Assembly: GCF_000292345.1 (NCBI RefSeq)
Contig: NZ_ALOU01000010.1
Coordinates: 124,001-188,000 of the forward strand
DNA: 64,000 bases
Source of the DNA: Cupriavidus sp. BIS7
Lineage (GTDB): Bacteria; Pseudomonadota; Gammaproteobacteria; Burkholderiales; Burkholderiaceae
Reading direction: 5' to 3'
Part shown: one piece after another, positions 45,825 to 57,981 of the stretch
How positions within the stretch are numbered: the first letter of the stretch is position 1
Layout: the number at the start of each line of letters is the position of its first letter
The notes under the pieces: model-generated
The model's database searches: none
What the model was told of the DNA's origin: nothing
What the model saw: the letters and a program-made list of their open reading frames with translations, nothing else
Translations under genes and position numbers: made by a program

Positions 45825-46748
45825 TCAATTGAAGGCGTCGATGCGCGTGAGCCAGCCGCCCTGAGTGAATGATTCGGTCAGATAATTGATAAATGCACGC
45901 ACCTTGGGCGGCGTGAGCCGGTAATGGGCGTAGTAGACGTAAATGTTTCCACCGCTCGCTGGATACCCCGCAAGAACCCGGATAAGCCGACCATCGTCGA
46001 GATATGGCAAGACGTGATGTGCGCCGAGCCTCGCAAGCCCCATGCCCGCGATGGCTGCGTCGCAAATCGCGTCCAGATCGGTCAGTACTAGGCGCCCGTC
46101 GACCGGGACCGTCACCGTTTCACCCTCGACATCGAAGGCCCATTCGCGCAGCCGGCCTGTGGTCGCAGAACGCAGGCGGATGCAATCGTGGCTCGAAAGA
46201 TCGGCGAGCGTCTCGGGCGTGCCGTGCCGACGAAGATAAGCGGGCGCACCCACCGTCAGCAGCCGGATCGGCATGAGTTCGCGCGCCACCACGTTGGCGT
46301 CATCCTCGACGCCAGAGCCAATCGCGGCATCGAAGCCTTCCTTGACCAGATCCACATGGCGGTTTTCCAAGCTCCAGTCGAGCCGGATGCCGGGGTAACG
46401 CTCGAGAAACGCGGGCATGAGCGGCAGAACATATTGCCGCCCGAACCCAGGTGCGACACTAACGCGTAATGTGCCCGCCGGCTGGCTGTCGCGTTCGGTT
46501 AGCGTCGCCATGGCCTGGGTCAGCGTGCGAGCCGCCGCGGCGGTTTCCGCGTACAGACGCTCGCCGGCCTCGGTCAGCGCCAGGCTGCGTGTGGTGCGCT
46601 GAAACAACCGCGCGCCGAGGCTCCGTTCCAGCTTTGCCACGTGCTTGCTGACGGCCGCGGGCGTCAAACCCAGCCGGCCCGCCGCAGCGGAGAAGCTGCC
46701 TGACTCCACTGTCCTGAGAAAGCTTTCGAGGGTACGCAGGTCTTCCAC
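45825..46748 (-). CDS. LysR-family regulator
   Basis: LysR regulator of 307 residues. HTH: SGSFSAAAGRLGLTPAAVSK; effector domain from about residue 90 (AGTLRVSVAPGFGRQYVLPL). The start is a GTG (VEDLRTLESF...) that gives the family length; a longer frame upstream would run into the divergent gene. It is divergent from the flavodoxin-fold reductase and NmrA-type genes and likely regulates them through the GATTCG repeats between them. Effector possibly a quinone or electrophile. Confidence 0.88.
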   Translation of the reverse strand: MEDLRTLESFLRTVESGSFSAAAGRLGLTPAAVSKHVAKLERSLGARLFQRTTRSLALTEAGERLYAETAAAARTLTQAMATLTERDSQPAGTLRVSVAPGFGRQYVLPLMPAFLERYPGIRLDWSLENRHVDLVKEGFDAAIGSGVEDDANVVARELMPIRLLTVGAPAYLRRHGTPETLADLSSHDCIRLRSATTGRLREWAFDVEGETVTVPVDGRLVLTDLDAICDAAIAGMGLARLGAHHVLPYLDDGRLIRVLAGYPASGGNIYVYYAHYRLTPPKVRAFINYLTESFTQGGWLTRIDAFN

Positions 46749-46773
46749 GTCTATTCGATCCGAATCGTTGAAA

Positions 46774-46810
46774 TTGATTCGACAATTATGGACTATCTGG
46801 CGCGAATCAA
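46774..46810. promoter_or_regulatory. candidate LysR operator
   Basis: Inverted pair TTGATTCG (46774-46781) and CGAATCAA (46803-46810), 21 bp apart. A closely related palindrome ATTCG-ATC-CGAAT lies at 46753-46765, next to the GTG start of the regulator. Shared half-sites across the divergent promoter suggest multi-site LysR binding. Confidence 0.5.
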
Positions 46811-46858
46811 ATGCGCCAGAATGGCGCCCATCGTTTGGAAAACCAAGAGCTTCCCTCC

Positions 46859-47389
46859 ATGTCCGAAAGCCGAATCCTGCTTGTCTACGCGCATCGCAAT
46901 CCGGGCGCATCGCGCGTGAACCGCGCCCTGCTTGATGCCGCCGCCACGCTCGCCAACGTGACCGTGCATGATCTGACCGCGCGTTACCCCGACCTGCGCA
47001 TCGACGCTGAGCACGAGCAGCGCCTGTTGCTGGAGCACGATGCCATCGTGCTCCAGTTTCCGTTCTACTGGTACAGCACGCCTGCCATACTGAAAGAGTG
47101 GCAGGACGCCGTGCTGGCGTACGGCTTCGCCTACGGCTCGGAGGGCGACAAGCTGCGCGGCAAGAAGCTGATGATCGCAACCACCACGGGCGGGCCGTCC
47201 GATGCCTACCAGGCCGGAGGCTACAACCAGTTCACCCTGAGCGAGTTACTGCGGCCGCTACAGGCCACCGCAAACCTCGCCGGCATGCGCTATGAACCGA
47301 TCTTTGCGGTCACAGGCGTGCGCATGCTCGATGACGCAGCCCTCGACCGTACCGCCACGGCCTATTACGCCCGTCTGGCGGCACTCTGA
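46859..47389 (+). CDS. NAD(P)H oxidoreductase, KefF/MdaB flavodoxin fold
   Basis: Flavoprotein of 176 residues. The FMN-phosphate loop is in ILLVYAHRNPGASRVNRALL; QFPFYWYSTPAILKEWQDAV and ATTTGGPSDAYQAGGYN are characteristic of the KefF/YwrO/MdaB branch. It performs two-electron reduction of quinones or electrophiles at the cytosolic face. Start at MSESRILLVY matches the fold. It is 29 bp upstream of the NmrA-type gene. Confidence 0.9.
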   Translation: MSESRILLVYAHRNPGASRVNRALLDAAATLANVTVHDLTARYPDLRIDAEHEQRLLLEHDAIVLQFPFYWYSTPAILKEWQDAVLAYGFAYGSEGDKLRGKKLMIATTTGGPSDAYQAGGYNQFTLSELLRPLQATANLAGMRYEPIFAVTGVRMLDDAALDRTATAYYARLAAL

Positions 47390-47418
47390 ACCCACCTCTC
47401 TGACAAGAGGAATACCCC

Positions 47419-48273
47419 ATGTCAAACAGCATTCTCGTTACTGGCGCCACCGGCACGGTGGGTCGCCAACTCATCAAGCAACTTAAGGCGGCCGGCGCGG
47501 ATGTGATTGCCATGTCATCCACAGGCAAGGCGGTCGAGGGTGTCGAAACCCGCCACGGCGATCTGGCGGACCCAAAGAGCCTGGCGTCCGCGATGCTCGG
47601 CGTCGATGTGCTGTTCCTGCTGCTCCCGCTGCAACGCAACATGGCGGAACTGGCCCGCAACGCGATTGCCGCCGCCAAAGCGGCTGGCGTCAGCCATATC
47701 GTCCGATCCTCGGGCGCCGGCGCCGATCCGGCCAGCCCTGCCGCGATAGGCCGCGTGCAAGGCGAGATTGATGAACTGGTGGCACAGTCCGGCATTGCGT
47801 ACACATTGACGCGGCCCAACTGCTTCATGCAGAACTTCCTGACCTTCTACGGGGACATGATCCGCGCCGGCACGCTCTATCTCGCGCAGGGCGACGGCAA
47901 GGTGTCGTTCATCGACGCTCGCGATATTGCGGCCGTCAACGCTTCGATCCTGCAGCATCCCGCCGCGCATGCCGGCAAGACTTACACGCTGACTGGCGGC
48001 AAGGCGCTCTCCAACGCCGACGTGACGCAGTGCATCGGCGCGGCCCTGGGGCGCAGCATCAGTTACGTGGCCGTGCCGGATGATGCGGCGATCTCATCGA
48101 TGCGTGACGCGGGCGTGGACGAGTGGTCGATCGTTACGCTGATGAGCCTGAACCGCGTGATCGCAGCCGGCTATACGGCGGAGGTCAGCCCCGATGTCGA
48201 GAATCTGCTGGGGCGAGCGCCCATCCCCTTCGAGGCGTTTGTAGCGGATCACCTCGCAAGCTGGCGCCAGTAG
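47419..48273 (+). CDS. NmrA-type NAD(P)-binding protein
   Basis: Atypical short-chain dehydrogenase of 284 residues. The nucleotide loop is ILVTGATGTVGRQLIKQL; no YxxxK catalytic pair is evident. Blocks HIVRSSGAGADPASP and YTLTRPNCFMQNFLTFYGDM match the NmrA/azoreductase-like branch. May sense the NADP(H) ratio or reduce quinones. Second gene of the LysR-controlled pair. Confidence 0.88.
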   Translation: MSNSILVTGATGTVGRQLIKQLKAAGADVIAMSSTGKAVEGVETRHGDLADPKSLASAMLGVDVLFLLLPLQRNMAELARNAIAAAKAAGVSHIVRSSGAGADPASPAAIGRVQGEIDELVAQSGIAYTLTRPNCFMQNFLTFYGDMIRAGTLYLAQGDGKVSFIDARDIAAVNASILQHPAAHAGKTYTLTGGKALSNADVTQCIGAALGRSISYVAVPDDAAISSMRDAGVDEWSIVTLMSLNRVIAAGYTAEVSPDVENLLGRAPIPFEAFVADHLASWRQ

Positions 48274-48548
48274 CCATAGACGGCTGTCGCCTGATGAACT
48301 ACCCATTCAACTCAAGGATTCTGCGTGAAAGTGCTTCGCCGGGTCGCCGCGGCTGCACTCTTTAGCCGGGCGCGCTAATGCACGATGGGCTCAACTTCGG
48401 TCACTTGATGAACAAAGCGCGAACGGCGGAGAAGGCGAGCGACGTCAGACGTTTGCAGTCATTTTCGGTCGCTCGTCGGCGCCAGCCCCTGTAACCGCTG
48501 TAGACGCAAGGCATATCTAGGCTGGCGCCACATCTCGCCGGGCCACGC

Positions 48549-48931
48549 CTAGAAATTCTCGCCCCAGTCCTGGAATTTCACGAGATCATCTACTGGCTCC
48601 TTTCGTCGAGACGACGTTGCCTTTCTATCCTTTTCAATCTGGCTAATAGTCTCGCCTGTGAGGAAATTGGTGCTGCTAATTTCCGAGTACCTCGGCCCTA
48701 GTTCATCATCATGAATCGGCGATTGATGTGTTTCCTTGAGCCCAATACACACCAATTCGCCCTTGCGAAACGAAATTGTGCCTCGTAATTGTTCACCGCA
48801 GTTGACGACGCGTAGTATTTGTCAATGAAGGGGTCCCCTTGATTTCGCTGCAATTTACCGGGGTAGCCACCCCTAGCATCCAGGCGGGTTTCCGGGTGAT
48901 GCTCCGCTGAAATTCCCGTCAAATCAGTCAC
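48549..48931 (-). pseudogene. frameshifted hypothetical gene
   Basis: Two overlapping frames appear to be halves of one protein of about 127 residues: the first starts MTDLTGISAEHHPETRL and reaches VNNYE; the second reads GTISFRKGELVCIGLKETH and ends VKFQDWGENF. The join lies at a GAGGC near 48782, where one missing G would restore GAGGGC. No family is recognised. Alternatively two unrelated short frames. Confidence 0.4.
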
Positions 48932-49081
48932 TTGCTGACTGGTCCTTTTTCCTCTGTTTCCAGCGTTTCTGAGTGCCGGCGAGGTCCCGGCCGCCGGTCT
49001 GCGAGGCCTTGCGCCCCGTTTTGGTCTGATAATGCGATTTATCGTGTTTAACCTTGCGTTTTCCTCATTTTATAGATGATT

Positions 49082-49091
49082 CTAACGTTAG
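49082..49091. promoter_or_regulatory. palindrome upstream of the KfrA-like gene
   Basis: Perfect palindrome CTAACGTTAG 44 bp before the kfrA-like start, in an AT-rich island. KfrA proteins repress their own promoters by binding inverted repeats, so this is a plausible operator. Confidence 0.5.
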
Positions 49092-49134
49092 CTATGTATG
49101 GTAGAGTGAAGGTGTTTTTACCCCGGAGCCCGCC

Positions 49135-50121
49135 ATGTCCCGCCTGGCCGCCACCCCCGAACAGATCCGCGCCACCGTGCTGGCCATGCTGGCCGAGGCC
49201 GGCGACGCCGCGCCCCCCACCGCCGCGCGCTTTCGCCGCGCGGTGTCGGTGCGCAAGCTGCGCGCGCGCCTGGGCGGGGGCGATCCGGCGACGCTCTCGC
49301 GGGCCCTGAATGCGATCGAGGCCGAGGTGGTACGCGCGGGTCTCGCGGAGCTGGCGCTGCCGGACCTCCCCGAGGAGATCGCCGAGGCGATGCGCGCGCT
49401 CTGGCAGGCCGCGGTGGCGGTGCAGCTCGACGACGTGGTGCGTCTGAAGCGCGAGGCCCGGGCGAGCGTCGAGACGGCCAACGCCGCGCACACCGACGCC
49501 GAACTGCGGGTCGAACTGCTGCGGCAGGAATTGACCGAGACCCGTGCACAGCTGGCCGCGCGCGACACCGCGCTGGCAGAGGCGCGCGCGGGCGCCGCCG
49601 CCGAGGCGGCCCGCGCGGAAGCGCTCGCCGTGCGCACCGGCGAACTCGAGACGGCGCTGGCCACCGCGCACGAGCAGGTCCGGACGAGCGAGCGGGCCCA
49701 GGCCGAGGCCATCGCCAGTGCGCAGGCGCGCTACGAGGGCCTGTCCAGACAGCTGTTGCAGGAAACCGCGCACCAGCGCGAGGCACTGGCGGCCGAGCGT
49801 AACCAGCTCGCGTCGCAGCTGAAGTTCGCCGAGCGGCGCATCGCGGGGCTGGAGCAGGAGCGCAGCCGGCTCGAGACAGAACTCGCCGGCGAGCGCGCCG
49901 CGCGCCAGACCGCCGCCGGCGAGGCGAGCGCCCTGAAGGCCGTGAATGCCAGCCAGCGCGCCCAGCTTGACGAGCTGCTGCGCGCGACGCTCGCCGCCGC
50001 GGCGCCCCCCATGCAGCCCGGACCGGCAAAATCGTCGACGAACGCGCCGGCCAAAGAGGCAGCCAAAGCGGCCAGCAAGCCCGCCACCAGGACTGCGCCC
50101 AAGCGCGGGAGCCGCGCATGA
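49135..50121 (+). CDS. KfrA-like DNA-binding coiled-coil protein
   Basis: Protein of 328 residues. The N-terminal part (about 5-75) resembles the KfrA DNA-binding domain (ATPEQIRATVLAMLAEAGDA, VRKLRARLGGGDPATLSRAL). Residues about 95-285 are a long alanine/glutamate/arginine-rich coiled coil, and the tail is Ala/Lys/Pro-rich and basic. Plasmid KfrA proteins bind DNA and form filament-like assemblies that stabilise plasmids. It overlaps the recombinase start by 4 bp (ATGA), implying a joint function in maintenance or control of a mobile region. Confidence 0.82.
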   Translation: MSRLAATPEQIRATVLAMLAEAGDAAPPTAARFRRAVSVRKLRARLGGGDPATLSRALNAIEAEVVRAGLAELALPDLPEEIAEAMRALWQAAVAVQLDDVVRLKREARASVETANAAHTDAELRVELLRQELTETRAQLAARDTALAEARAGAAAEAARAEALAVRTGELETALATAHEQVRTSERAQAEAIASAQARYEGLSRQLLQETAHQREALAAERNQLASQLKFAERRIAGLEQERSRLETELAGERAARQTAAGEASALKAVNASQRAQLDELLRATLAAAAPPMQPGPAKSSTNAPAKEAAKAASKPATRTAPKRGSRA

Positions 50122-51617
50122 ATCCGGCCGCGTGGGTCGACACGGCCACCGTGCCGCCGCGCCAGCTGCCGCCCACCGTCGAGGGGGCGCTGGCCTACCT
50201 GGCCACAGCGCTCGGCCATCCGGTCTACGCGCACTGGACGCTCGCAGGCCTCAAACGTCGCCATGGGTCGCTGGCCGACGCCAAGGCCGCGCAACCCGCG
50301 GTGATGAAGCTCCTGCTGGCGCACGACGCGGCGGTCGAGGTCTGGGAGCGCGGGCGGGTGCGTACCGTTGCCGCCGCGCAGGCGCCAAGCCCGGAAACGG
50401 TCCTGGCCCGGCTGCTGCATACGCACCGGCGCCGCTTTCAACAGTCCCCCACTCTACCTCCTGCGAGCCCGGTGTCGACGCCTGCAGTCCTGGGCCCGTG
50501 GCTCGCGACCCAGGATGCGCGCACGTTGGCGTGGCTGGCGCGCGCCGGACGCTTCGCGCAGCCCGATGCGGTCACCAACACGCTCGGCGCCCGCGGCGAC
50601 GCGCAGGCGCTGGCGCTCTTCCTGCGCGACCGCGGCGGGCGCTCCACGCATACGCTGCGCGCCTACGGCACCGAACTGCGCCGCCTGATCGCCTGGTGCG
50701 ACGCGCACGGGCTCGGGCCATTGTCCGACCTGACGCGCCAGCACCTGCTCGCCTACCGCCAGGCCTTGCAGCAGGGCGTGGGCAGCCCCGACGGCCGCAG
50801 TGAGGGCCCGACACCCCAGAGTCGGCCGCTGGCCGAGGCGACGCGCACCCGCGCGCTCGCGGTGGTAGCCAGCCTGTACCGCTATTGGTACGACACCGGC
50901 TATCTGCAGGCGAACCCGGCCGCGGGCCTGTCCGCCGGCAGCCGGGCCCGCGCCGGCTTCACGCCCACCCGGCTGCTGCCGCCGGCGTTGCTGGCCGCGT
51001 GCGACGCGTGGTGCGCCACGCCGATAGCCGATGAGGACGACGCGCTGGCGATCCTGCGCCGACGCGCGATCTGGGCGCTGTTCCGCTACGCCGGCGTGCG
51101 CCTCGCGGAGCTGGCGTGGTCAGCCGAGACGGGCCTGCCGCGCCTGGAGGCCGAGGCGCCGCAGCGCTGGACCCTGTACGTGCACGGCAAGGGCGACAAG
51201 CGCCGCGCCATTCCGTTGCCGTCGGCCTGTGTGATCGTGGTGCGCGCCTACCGGCTCGCGCGTGGGCTGCCCGCCGAGCCGCCCACGCACGAAGCGCTGC
51301 CGCTGATCCACGGCAACAAGGGCGAGGCGCTGCAGGCCGCCGGGTTGTATCGCGAGGTCAAAGCCATCCTGGATGCTGTGGCGAACGGCTTGCCGGACAA
51401 CCACGCCACGCAGGCCTTGCTGCGCAAGGCCTCGCCGCACTGGTTGCGTCATGCCTATGCGCGCACGCTGGTGGTCGACCACCAGGTGCCGCTGCCGGCC
51501 GCACAGGCCCTGCTCGGGCACGCCTCGGTGCAGACCACGGCGGCGTATGCCCGAACCGACCTGAGTCAGTTGCGGGAGTTTGTCGAGCAGACCTTTGCCG
51601 ATCCCATCCAAGCCTGA
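50118..51617 (+). CDS. tyrosine recombinase, large
   Basis: Site-specific recombinase of 499 residues. An N-terminal extra domain (about 1-160) is followed by a SAM-like core-binding domain (about 165-280) and the catalytic domain with Arg in RYAGVRLAELAW, Lys in HGKGDKRRAIPL, HWLRHAYART (HxxR) and LLGHASVQTTAAYAR (His and nucleophile Tyr). All key residues are intact. Coupled to the KfrA-like gene. Likely integrase or resolvase of the adjacent stress island; no att site could be identified. Confidence 0.9.
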   Translation: MNPAAWVDTATVPPRQLPPTVEGALAYLATALGHPVYAHWTLAGLKRRHGSLADAKAAQPAVMKLLLAHDAAVEVWERGRVRTVAAAQAPSPETVLARLLHTHRRRFQQSPTLPPASPVSTPAVLGPWLATQDARTLAWLARAGRFAQPDAVTNTLGARGDAQALALFLRDRGGRSTHTLRAYGTELRRLIAWCDAHGLGPLSDLTRQHLLAYRQALQQGVGSPDGRSEGPTPQSRPLAEATRTRALAVVASLYRYWYDTGYLQANPAAGLSAGSRARAGFTPTRLLPPALLAACDAWCATPIADEDDALAILRRRAIWALFRYAGVRLAELAWSAETGLPRLEAEAPQRWTLYVHGKGDKRRAIPLPSACVIVVRAYRLARGLPAEPPTHEALPLIHGNKGEALQAAGLYREVKAILDAVANGLPDNHATQALLRKASPHWLRHAYARTLVVDHQVPLPAAQALLGHASVQTTAAYARTDLSQLREFVEQTFADPIQA

Positions 51618-51805
51618 ACCGTAGGCCGAACGGCAAAAAGAGCCAGGCTCGTCGGATAGCCAGCCTGTACATAATTGGAGTAAAGGCTGCGGCAAAGCGG
51701 TGTCCGTCATCATTTTCTTCAAATGACGTTTGGACGAAACGCAGCGAGCTTGAAAGCGCCGGTCTCGCGACGTGCCCCATAGTCACCGTGCCCTTGCTTC
51801 GCATG

Positions 51806-54713
<2,908 letters not shown>

Positions 54714-54816
54714 GTCGATTCGTTTAAACAAAATCACAGCCCGCGCAAGTCGCGGCCGTTGGGAGTCAGCCGGCGAGCCAGTGCTACACGATATCAATGC
54801 CAAACGGGGCTGCCGC

Positions 54817-55050
54817 CTACCCGCCAACCTGGATCTCATCTTCCACGGTATTAACTCCCGTCACCGATATGGCCGCCTTGAGTGCCGCCAGGTGATCGTT
54901 ATCATCCTTCACTTTGCCTCCGAGATGCACCACCCCATTGTTGGTGCTGACCTTGATGCCAGTGGAATTGAGGCCCTTCGCCGCAAACATTTCAACTCTT
55001 ACCTTCATGGTAATTGCGCTGTCACTTAGCAGTCTTTTGACTGGTTCCAT
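54817..55050 (-). CDS. BON-domain protein, small
   Basis: Protein of 77 residues with one BON domain ([34 protein letters not shown]), and no signal peptide. A GTG just before the ATG is an alternative start. BON domains bind phospholipids or membranes and appear in osmotic or stress proteins such as OsmY. Cytosolic unless exported by another route. Confidence 0.8.
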   Translation of the reverse strand: MEPVKRLLSDSAITMKVRVEMFAAKGLNSTGIKVSTNNGVVHLGGKVKDDNDHLAALKAAISVTGVNTVEDEIQVGG

Positions 55051-55254
55051 CACGGTCTCCAGTTCTATTGACTAACGAATTGTTGGTTGATATCGGGCCA
55101 CGTGTTCGCGGCATCCCGCCCGGCAAATCGAGCGGTATACGCCCTTGGGATGTGCCCCCGAGGTAATGTACGTGGCGTACTGTCGCGTCCGGATGGCTGC
55201 ACATGAACATACTAGGCGATAACAGACACTCTCTTCGCTTCGCGCGTCCAGCTT

Positions 55255-55383
55255 CTACTCGCCGCAGGCCCCGATGCGATTGGTGCAATGGCTGGACAGG
55301 AAGCCGCCAAACAAACTCGCCATCTGCCGTCGCATGCGTTCGAGTTCGCTGAAGAGGTCGGTTCCAAAGAAGAGATCACTCAT
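55255..55383 (-). pseudogene. truncated Hsp20 small heat-shock gene
   Basis: Only 42 codons remain. MSDLFFGTDLFSELERMRRQ and MASLFGGF match the N terminus of island-type Hsp20 proteins; the reading then degenerates (LSSHCTNRIGACGE) and stops. The alpha-crystallin domain is entirely absent, so no chaperone function is expected. A relic within the stress block. Confidence 0.7.
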
Positions 55384-55610
55384 GGTCGTTATCCTCCGTC
55401 GATGCAGCAAGGAGGCGAAGGGGCATACGCGCTCCCATCCACCTGCCGAGCCGCTGGCAAACAAACAGAAACACGCAGAGCGCAACATCGCGACTGCCTG
55501 AGCGAAAAATAAAATACTAAACGGATAGCCAAATTTCAAGGCGACAGGCAGTCTTGTCGTTGCCGTGTATCAGGACGGTCAGGAGGGAAGTGCTACGCTA
55601 CCCAACTGCG

Positions 55611-56216
55611 CTAGGCCTGATCTTTCAACCCGGTTCGTGTTGACAACTCGCTGTGAACGGCCTTGATGCCGGGACAGGCGCGAGCTTCTGTTTCCAGAAC
55701 CTCGCGAGTTGCGGCGTCATGTACTGTGCCTCGCAATGTCACGACGCCTTCATGTGCCTCGACACTCACGGTACCAGGATCAACGGTCTGTGCGAAGCGC
55801 TCTTCGATCACAGCAACAAGCTGTGTGTCGGACCGCGGTGACACCGCGCTGCTGAATGCGTCCCCAGCATGCTGCCCCAGGGCCGCCGGTCCAGGCGCGG
55901 GCAGTCCCTCATATTCCGGCGCCCGATCTCTGCGGCTTGGGCCCATGCCGTACATGCTGTAACGTTCCACCCCGTCGGGCTGTTTGCCGCCGAACCGCAC
56001 GTGATAGGGGTGCGATAAAGTGTTCGCGCTCGACAGCCCGGTCTGAAGATAATCCGCCACGTCCGCGCCTCGTTCCACACCGCAATGGCTACCATACCGA
56101 AAATCCGTCAGCGGCGCACGCTCATGGATGAGGCTGGCCTCACACTGCTTTCCCGAATTTCCCTGCTCACGGCGCTGGACCTCGGTGGACGACGACAGCA
56201 ATGGATTTCGGAACAT
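55611..56216 (-). CDS. BON-domain protein with long N-terminal region
   Basis: Protein of 201 residues. The first about 120 are polar and low in predicted structure (HVRFGGKQPDGVERYSMYGM, APGPAALGQHAG). A BON domain follows at about 128-195 (LVAVIEERFAQTVDPGTVSV, VVTLRGTVHDAATREVLET). The ATG is preceded by TAAGGAGAGG. Similar proteins appear in stress islands of Burkholderiaceae. Role at membranes is inferred. Confidence 0.78.
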   Translation of the reverse strand: MFRNPLLSSSTEVQRREQGNSGKQCEASLIHERAPLTDFRYGSHCGVERGADVADYLQTGLSSANTLSHPYHVRFGGKQPDGVERYSMYGMGPSRRDRAPEYEGLPAPGPAALGQHAGDAFSSAVSPRSDTQLVAVIEERFAQTVDPGTVSVEAHEGVVTLRGTVHDAATREVLETEARACPGIKAVHSELSTRTGLKDQA

Positions 56217-56658
56217 GGTGTCCTCTCCTTAGAGCGATGAGCAGCTGCAAACCACCCACTGTGTACGAAGCAGGAAGCTCGCCAGTACTCGATTCCTAGC
56301 GCGCTCCGTTGCAGAGGAGGATCATTTTCAACTGAGTGACGAGACGTATTCTTCCTTCGCCATGTGAGTAGACCAAGCATGGACGCGGGAACGGCATCCA
56401 AGCGCAAACGCGCGGTCGCCGCTCGTTGCGACCTGCCCGACGGAGCCACCCTGCGGCGTGCTCACCCGACGCGACCCCTCAGGCTGAACTGGAATCGATA
56501 GCGGGGTCGAACGGCCGTCCATCGCCGAAGTGCGAAACTTCGACCTCCGGCACCGAGATTCCAGGCCTGCGCTCGGTTTGATGGGACGGCTGACCAGCAA
56601 TCCGCAGCTTTGGCAGCAGTTGCCGCGATATCAGTCGCCCATATCGCAGCGCCCCACG
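56217..56658. other. intergenic stretch without a convincing gene
   Basis: About 440 bp between two minus-strand genes. Nothing with a ribosome site or recognisable motif was found; it probably contains the promoter of the BON gene. Confidence 0.4.
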
Positions 56659-57180
56659 TCATCCCTTGATCTCCTTCCGGCTAACGCCAGCGTCCTTTCT
56701 CTCGATCTGCCGGTAGGCATCGGCGGCCACCAGGCCAAATACGATATGCGCTAGAAAGCTCAGACTTCCGCGAGCCTCGGCAAACCATGGGAAGAACCGT
56801 GTCATGCCATAGAAGTCGATCAAGTACACGACGGCGCCGAACACGGCACCGGCCAGCGATGCCATGCCGAAGCTCGAATCGAAGCTGAATGGCGCAATGA
56901 TCACTGCCATGATCAGCCCAAACACAATGGCCAGCACGAAGTGAACTACCAGTGCCGTCAAAATGACACCAACGCCAGGCACGGACTGCGACAGGACGTC
57001 GCGACCCATGACAATAGCGGCGACCATCCGGGTGGGTTCCCATGGGTTTTCACCCATCAGCCACAGCGCGACCAGTTCGACGACCAGAAAGACCACTCCG
57101 GCTGCGAATCCCGCGATTGCCGCGGCACGCCAGTCCGGCATTCGCCGGGCGAAGTGGTGAGAATGCATATGGAGTTCCAT
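56659..57180 (-). CDS. four-helix integral membrane protein
   Basis: Protein of 173 residues with four clear hydrophobic segments (AAAIAGFAAGVVFLVVELVA; VGVILTALVVHFVLAIVFGL; MASLAGAVFGAVVYLIDFYG; LSFLAHIVFGLVAADAY) and a His-rich N terminus (HMHSHH). A strong AGGAGG precedes the ATG. No family is certain; similar proteins often accompany stress genes. Inner membrane. Confidence 0.75.
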   Translation of the reverse strand: MELHMHSHHFARRMPDWRAAAIAGFAAGVVFLVVELVALWLMGENPWEPTRMVAAIVMGRDVLSQSVPGVGVILTALVVHFVLAIVFGLIMAVIIAPFSFDSSFGMASLAGAVFGAVVYLIDFYGMTRFFPWFAEARGSLSFLAHIVFGLVAADAYRQIERKDAGVSRKEIKG

Positions 57181-57620
57181 AGCGCCCTCCTTTCCTTCAG
57201 ATGCAGCCTAACTGGCTGCTTCCATTCAACATTTTAGGAAATGGGCCAACCGACGCAAATTGGTTCGACCATGTTCACGGTGCGAAAGAAGTTTGCGAAA
57301 GGATCTACCTTGCTCCGCAGAGGCGCGGCGACTGCGCAGGCACTTACGCGAAAACGGTCGGGGTCGCTGCAACTACATGCCCATGCCGGACAAGTCGAAC
57401 GGTCTCATTCTGAACGCGCATTTCTCGTGCCGGTCGCGTGCGATCCCAGAGTGATCTAGTTGATGCAACAGCCAAATGATTGCTGTCGATCCCTTTTTCT
57501 CGGGGGCAATCAAGGGGGGCTTTTTCGCATGCGCCAGATATGATCTTTGTTTGTGAAGGTAATCAGTTCTAGACTGCAGGTGAATCGATTCCGACTCCCC
57601 GGGATTGATTCCACGTGAAC

Positions 57621-57656
57621 GCCGCCGGGGCACACTGATCCTCGGCGGCTTTTTTT
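57621..57656 (+). terminator. intrinsic terminator on the plus strand
   Basis: Stem GCCGCCG...CGGCGGC (extended by two further pairs) followed by seven T. It points rightwards but no protein-coding gene lies upstream on that strand; 57181-57620 holds no convincing frame. It may end a small RNA or long untranslated RNA. On the minus strand it lacks a T-run. Confidence 0.7.
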
Positions 57657-57749
57657 GGGTACTCGGGGCGAGCATGTCGAGAGTAAAAAGATGCCGCGGC
57701 GTCATGGTCGCGGCGAATGGGGGAACGCGAAAGCCTTCGGTACTTTCGT

Positions 57750-57956
57750 TTATCCCCTCTGCCTTATGGGTGCCCTCTGCTCACTTATCTGACCGTCGGG
57801 CTCATGAACCAGAAGTTGCACCATCGTTTGCTGTGCTAACTGGGTGGCGATGGCAATAGCTGCCTCGCGTGATTCATATAAGGTACGGGCCCCTGTACCT
57901 TCGATCGCAATGGCCCACTCACCGCCGTGAGGGACAACGTGGATATCACCGGACAT
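57750..57956 (-). CDS. DUF2188-like small protein
   Basis: Protein of 68 residues with the DUF2188 pattern: MSGDIHVVPHGGEWAIAIEG, TLYESREAAIAIATQLAQQT, LLVHEPDGQISEQ. Start at MSGDIHVV gives family length. Function unknown; family members are small stress-associated proteins. A second related gene lies directly upstream. Confidence 0.75.
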   Translation of the reverse strand: MSGDIHVVPHGGEWAIAIEGTGARTLYESREAAIAIATQLAQQTMVQLLVHEPDGQISEQRAPIRQRG

Positions 57957-57981
57957 CGCGGTTCTCCATTGGTGCAATCGG

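Noticed and set aside
49118-50176. 352-codon minus-strand frame opposite the kfrA-like gene
   Set aside because: Arg/Pro/Ala-biased translation typical of antisense GC-rich DNA; the sense strand gives a KfrA-like coiled coil.
57482-57530. G-rich and T-rich segment considered as a second terminator
   Set aside because: No consistent stem could be drawn next to the T-run; the complementary arms are not aligned.
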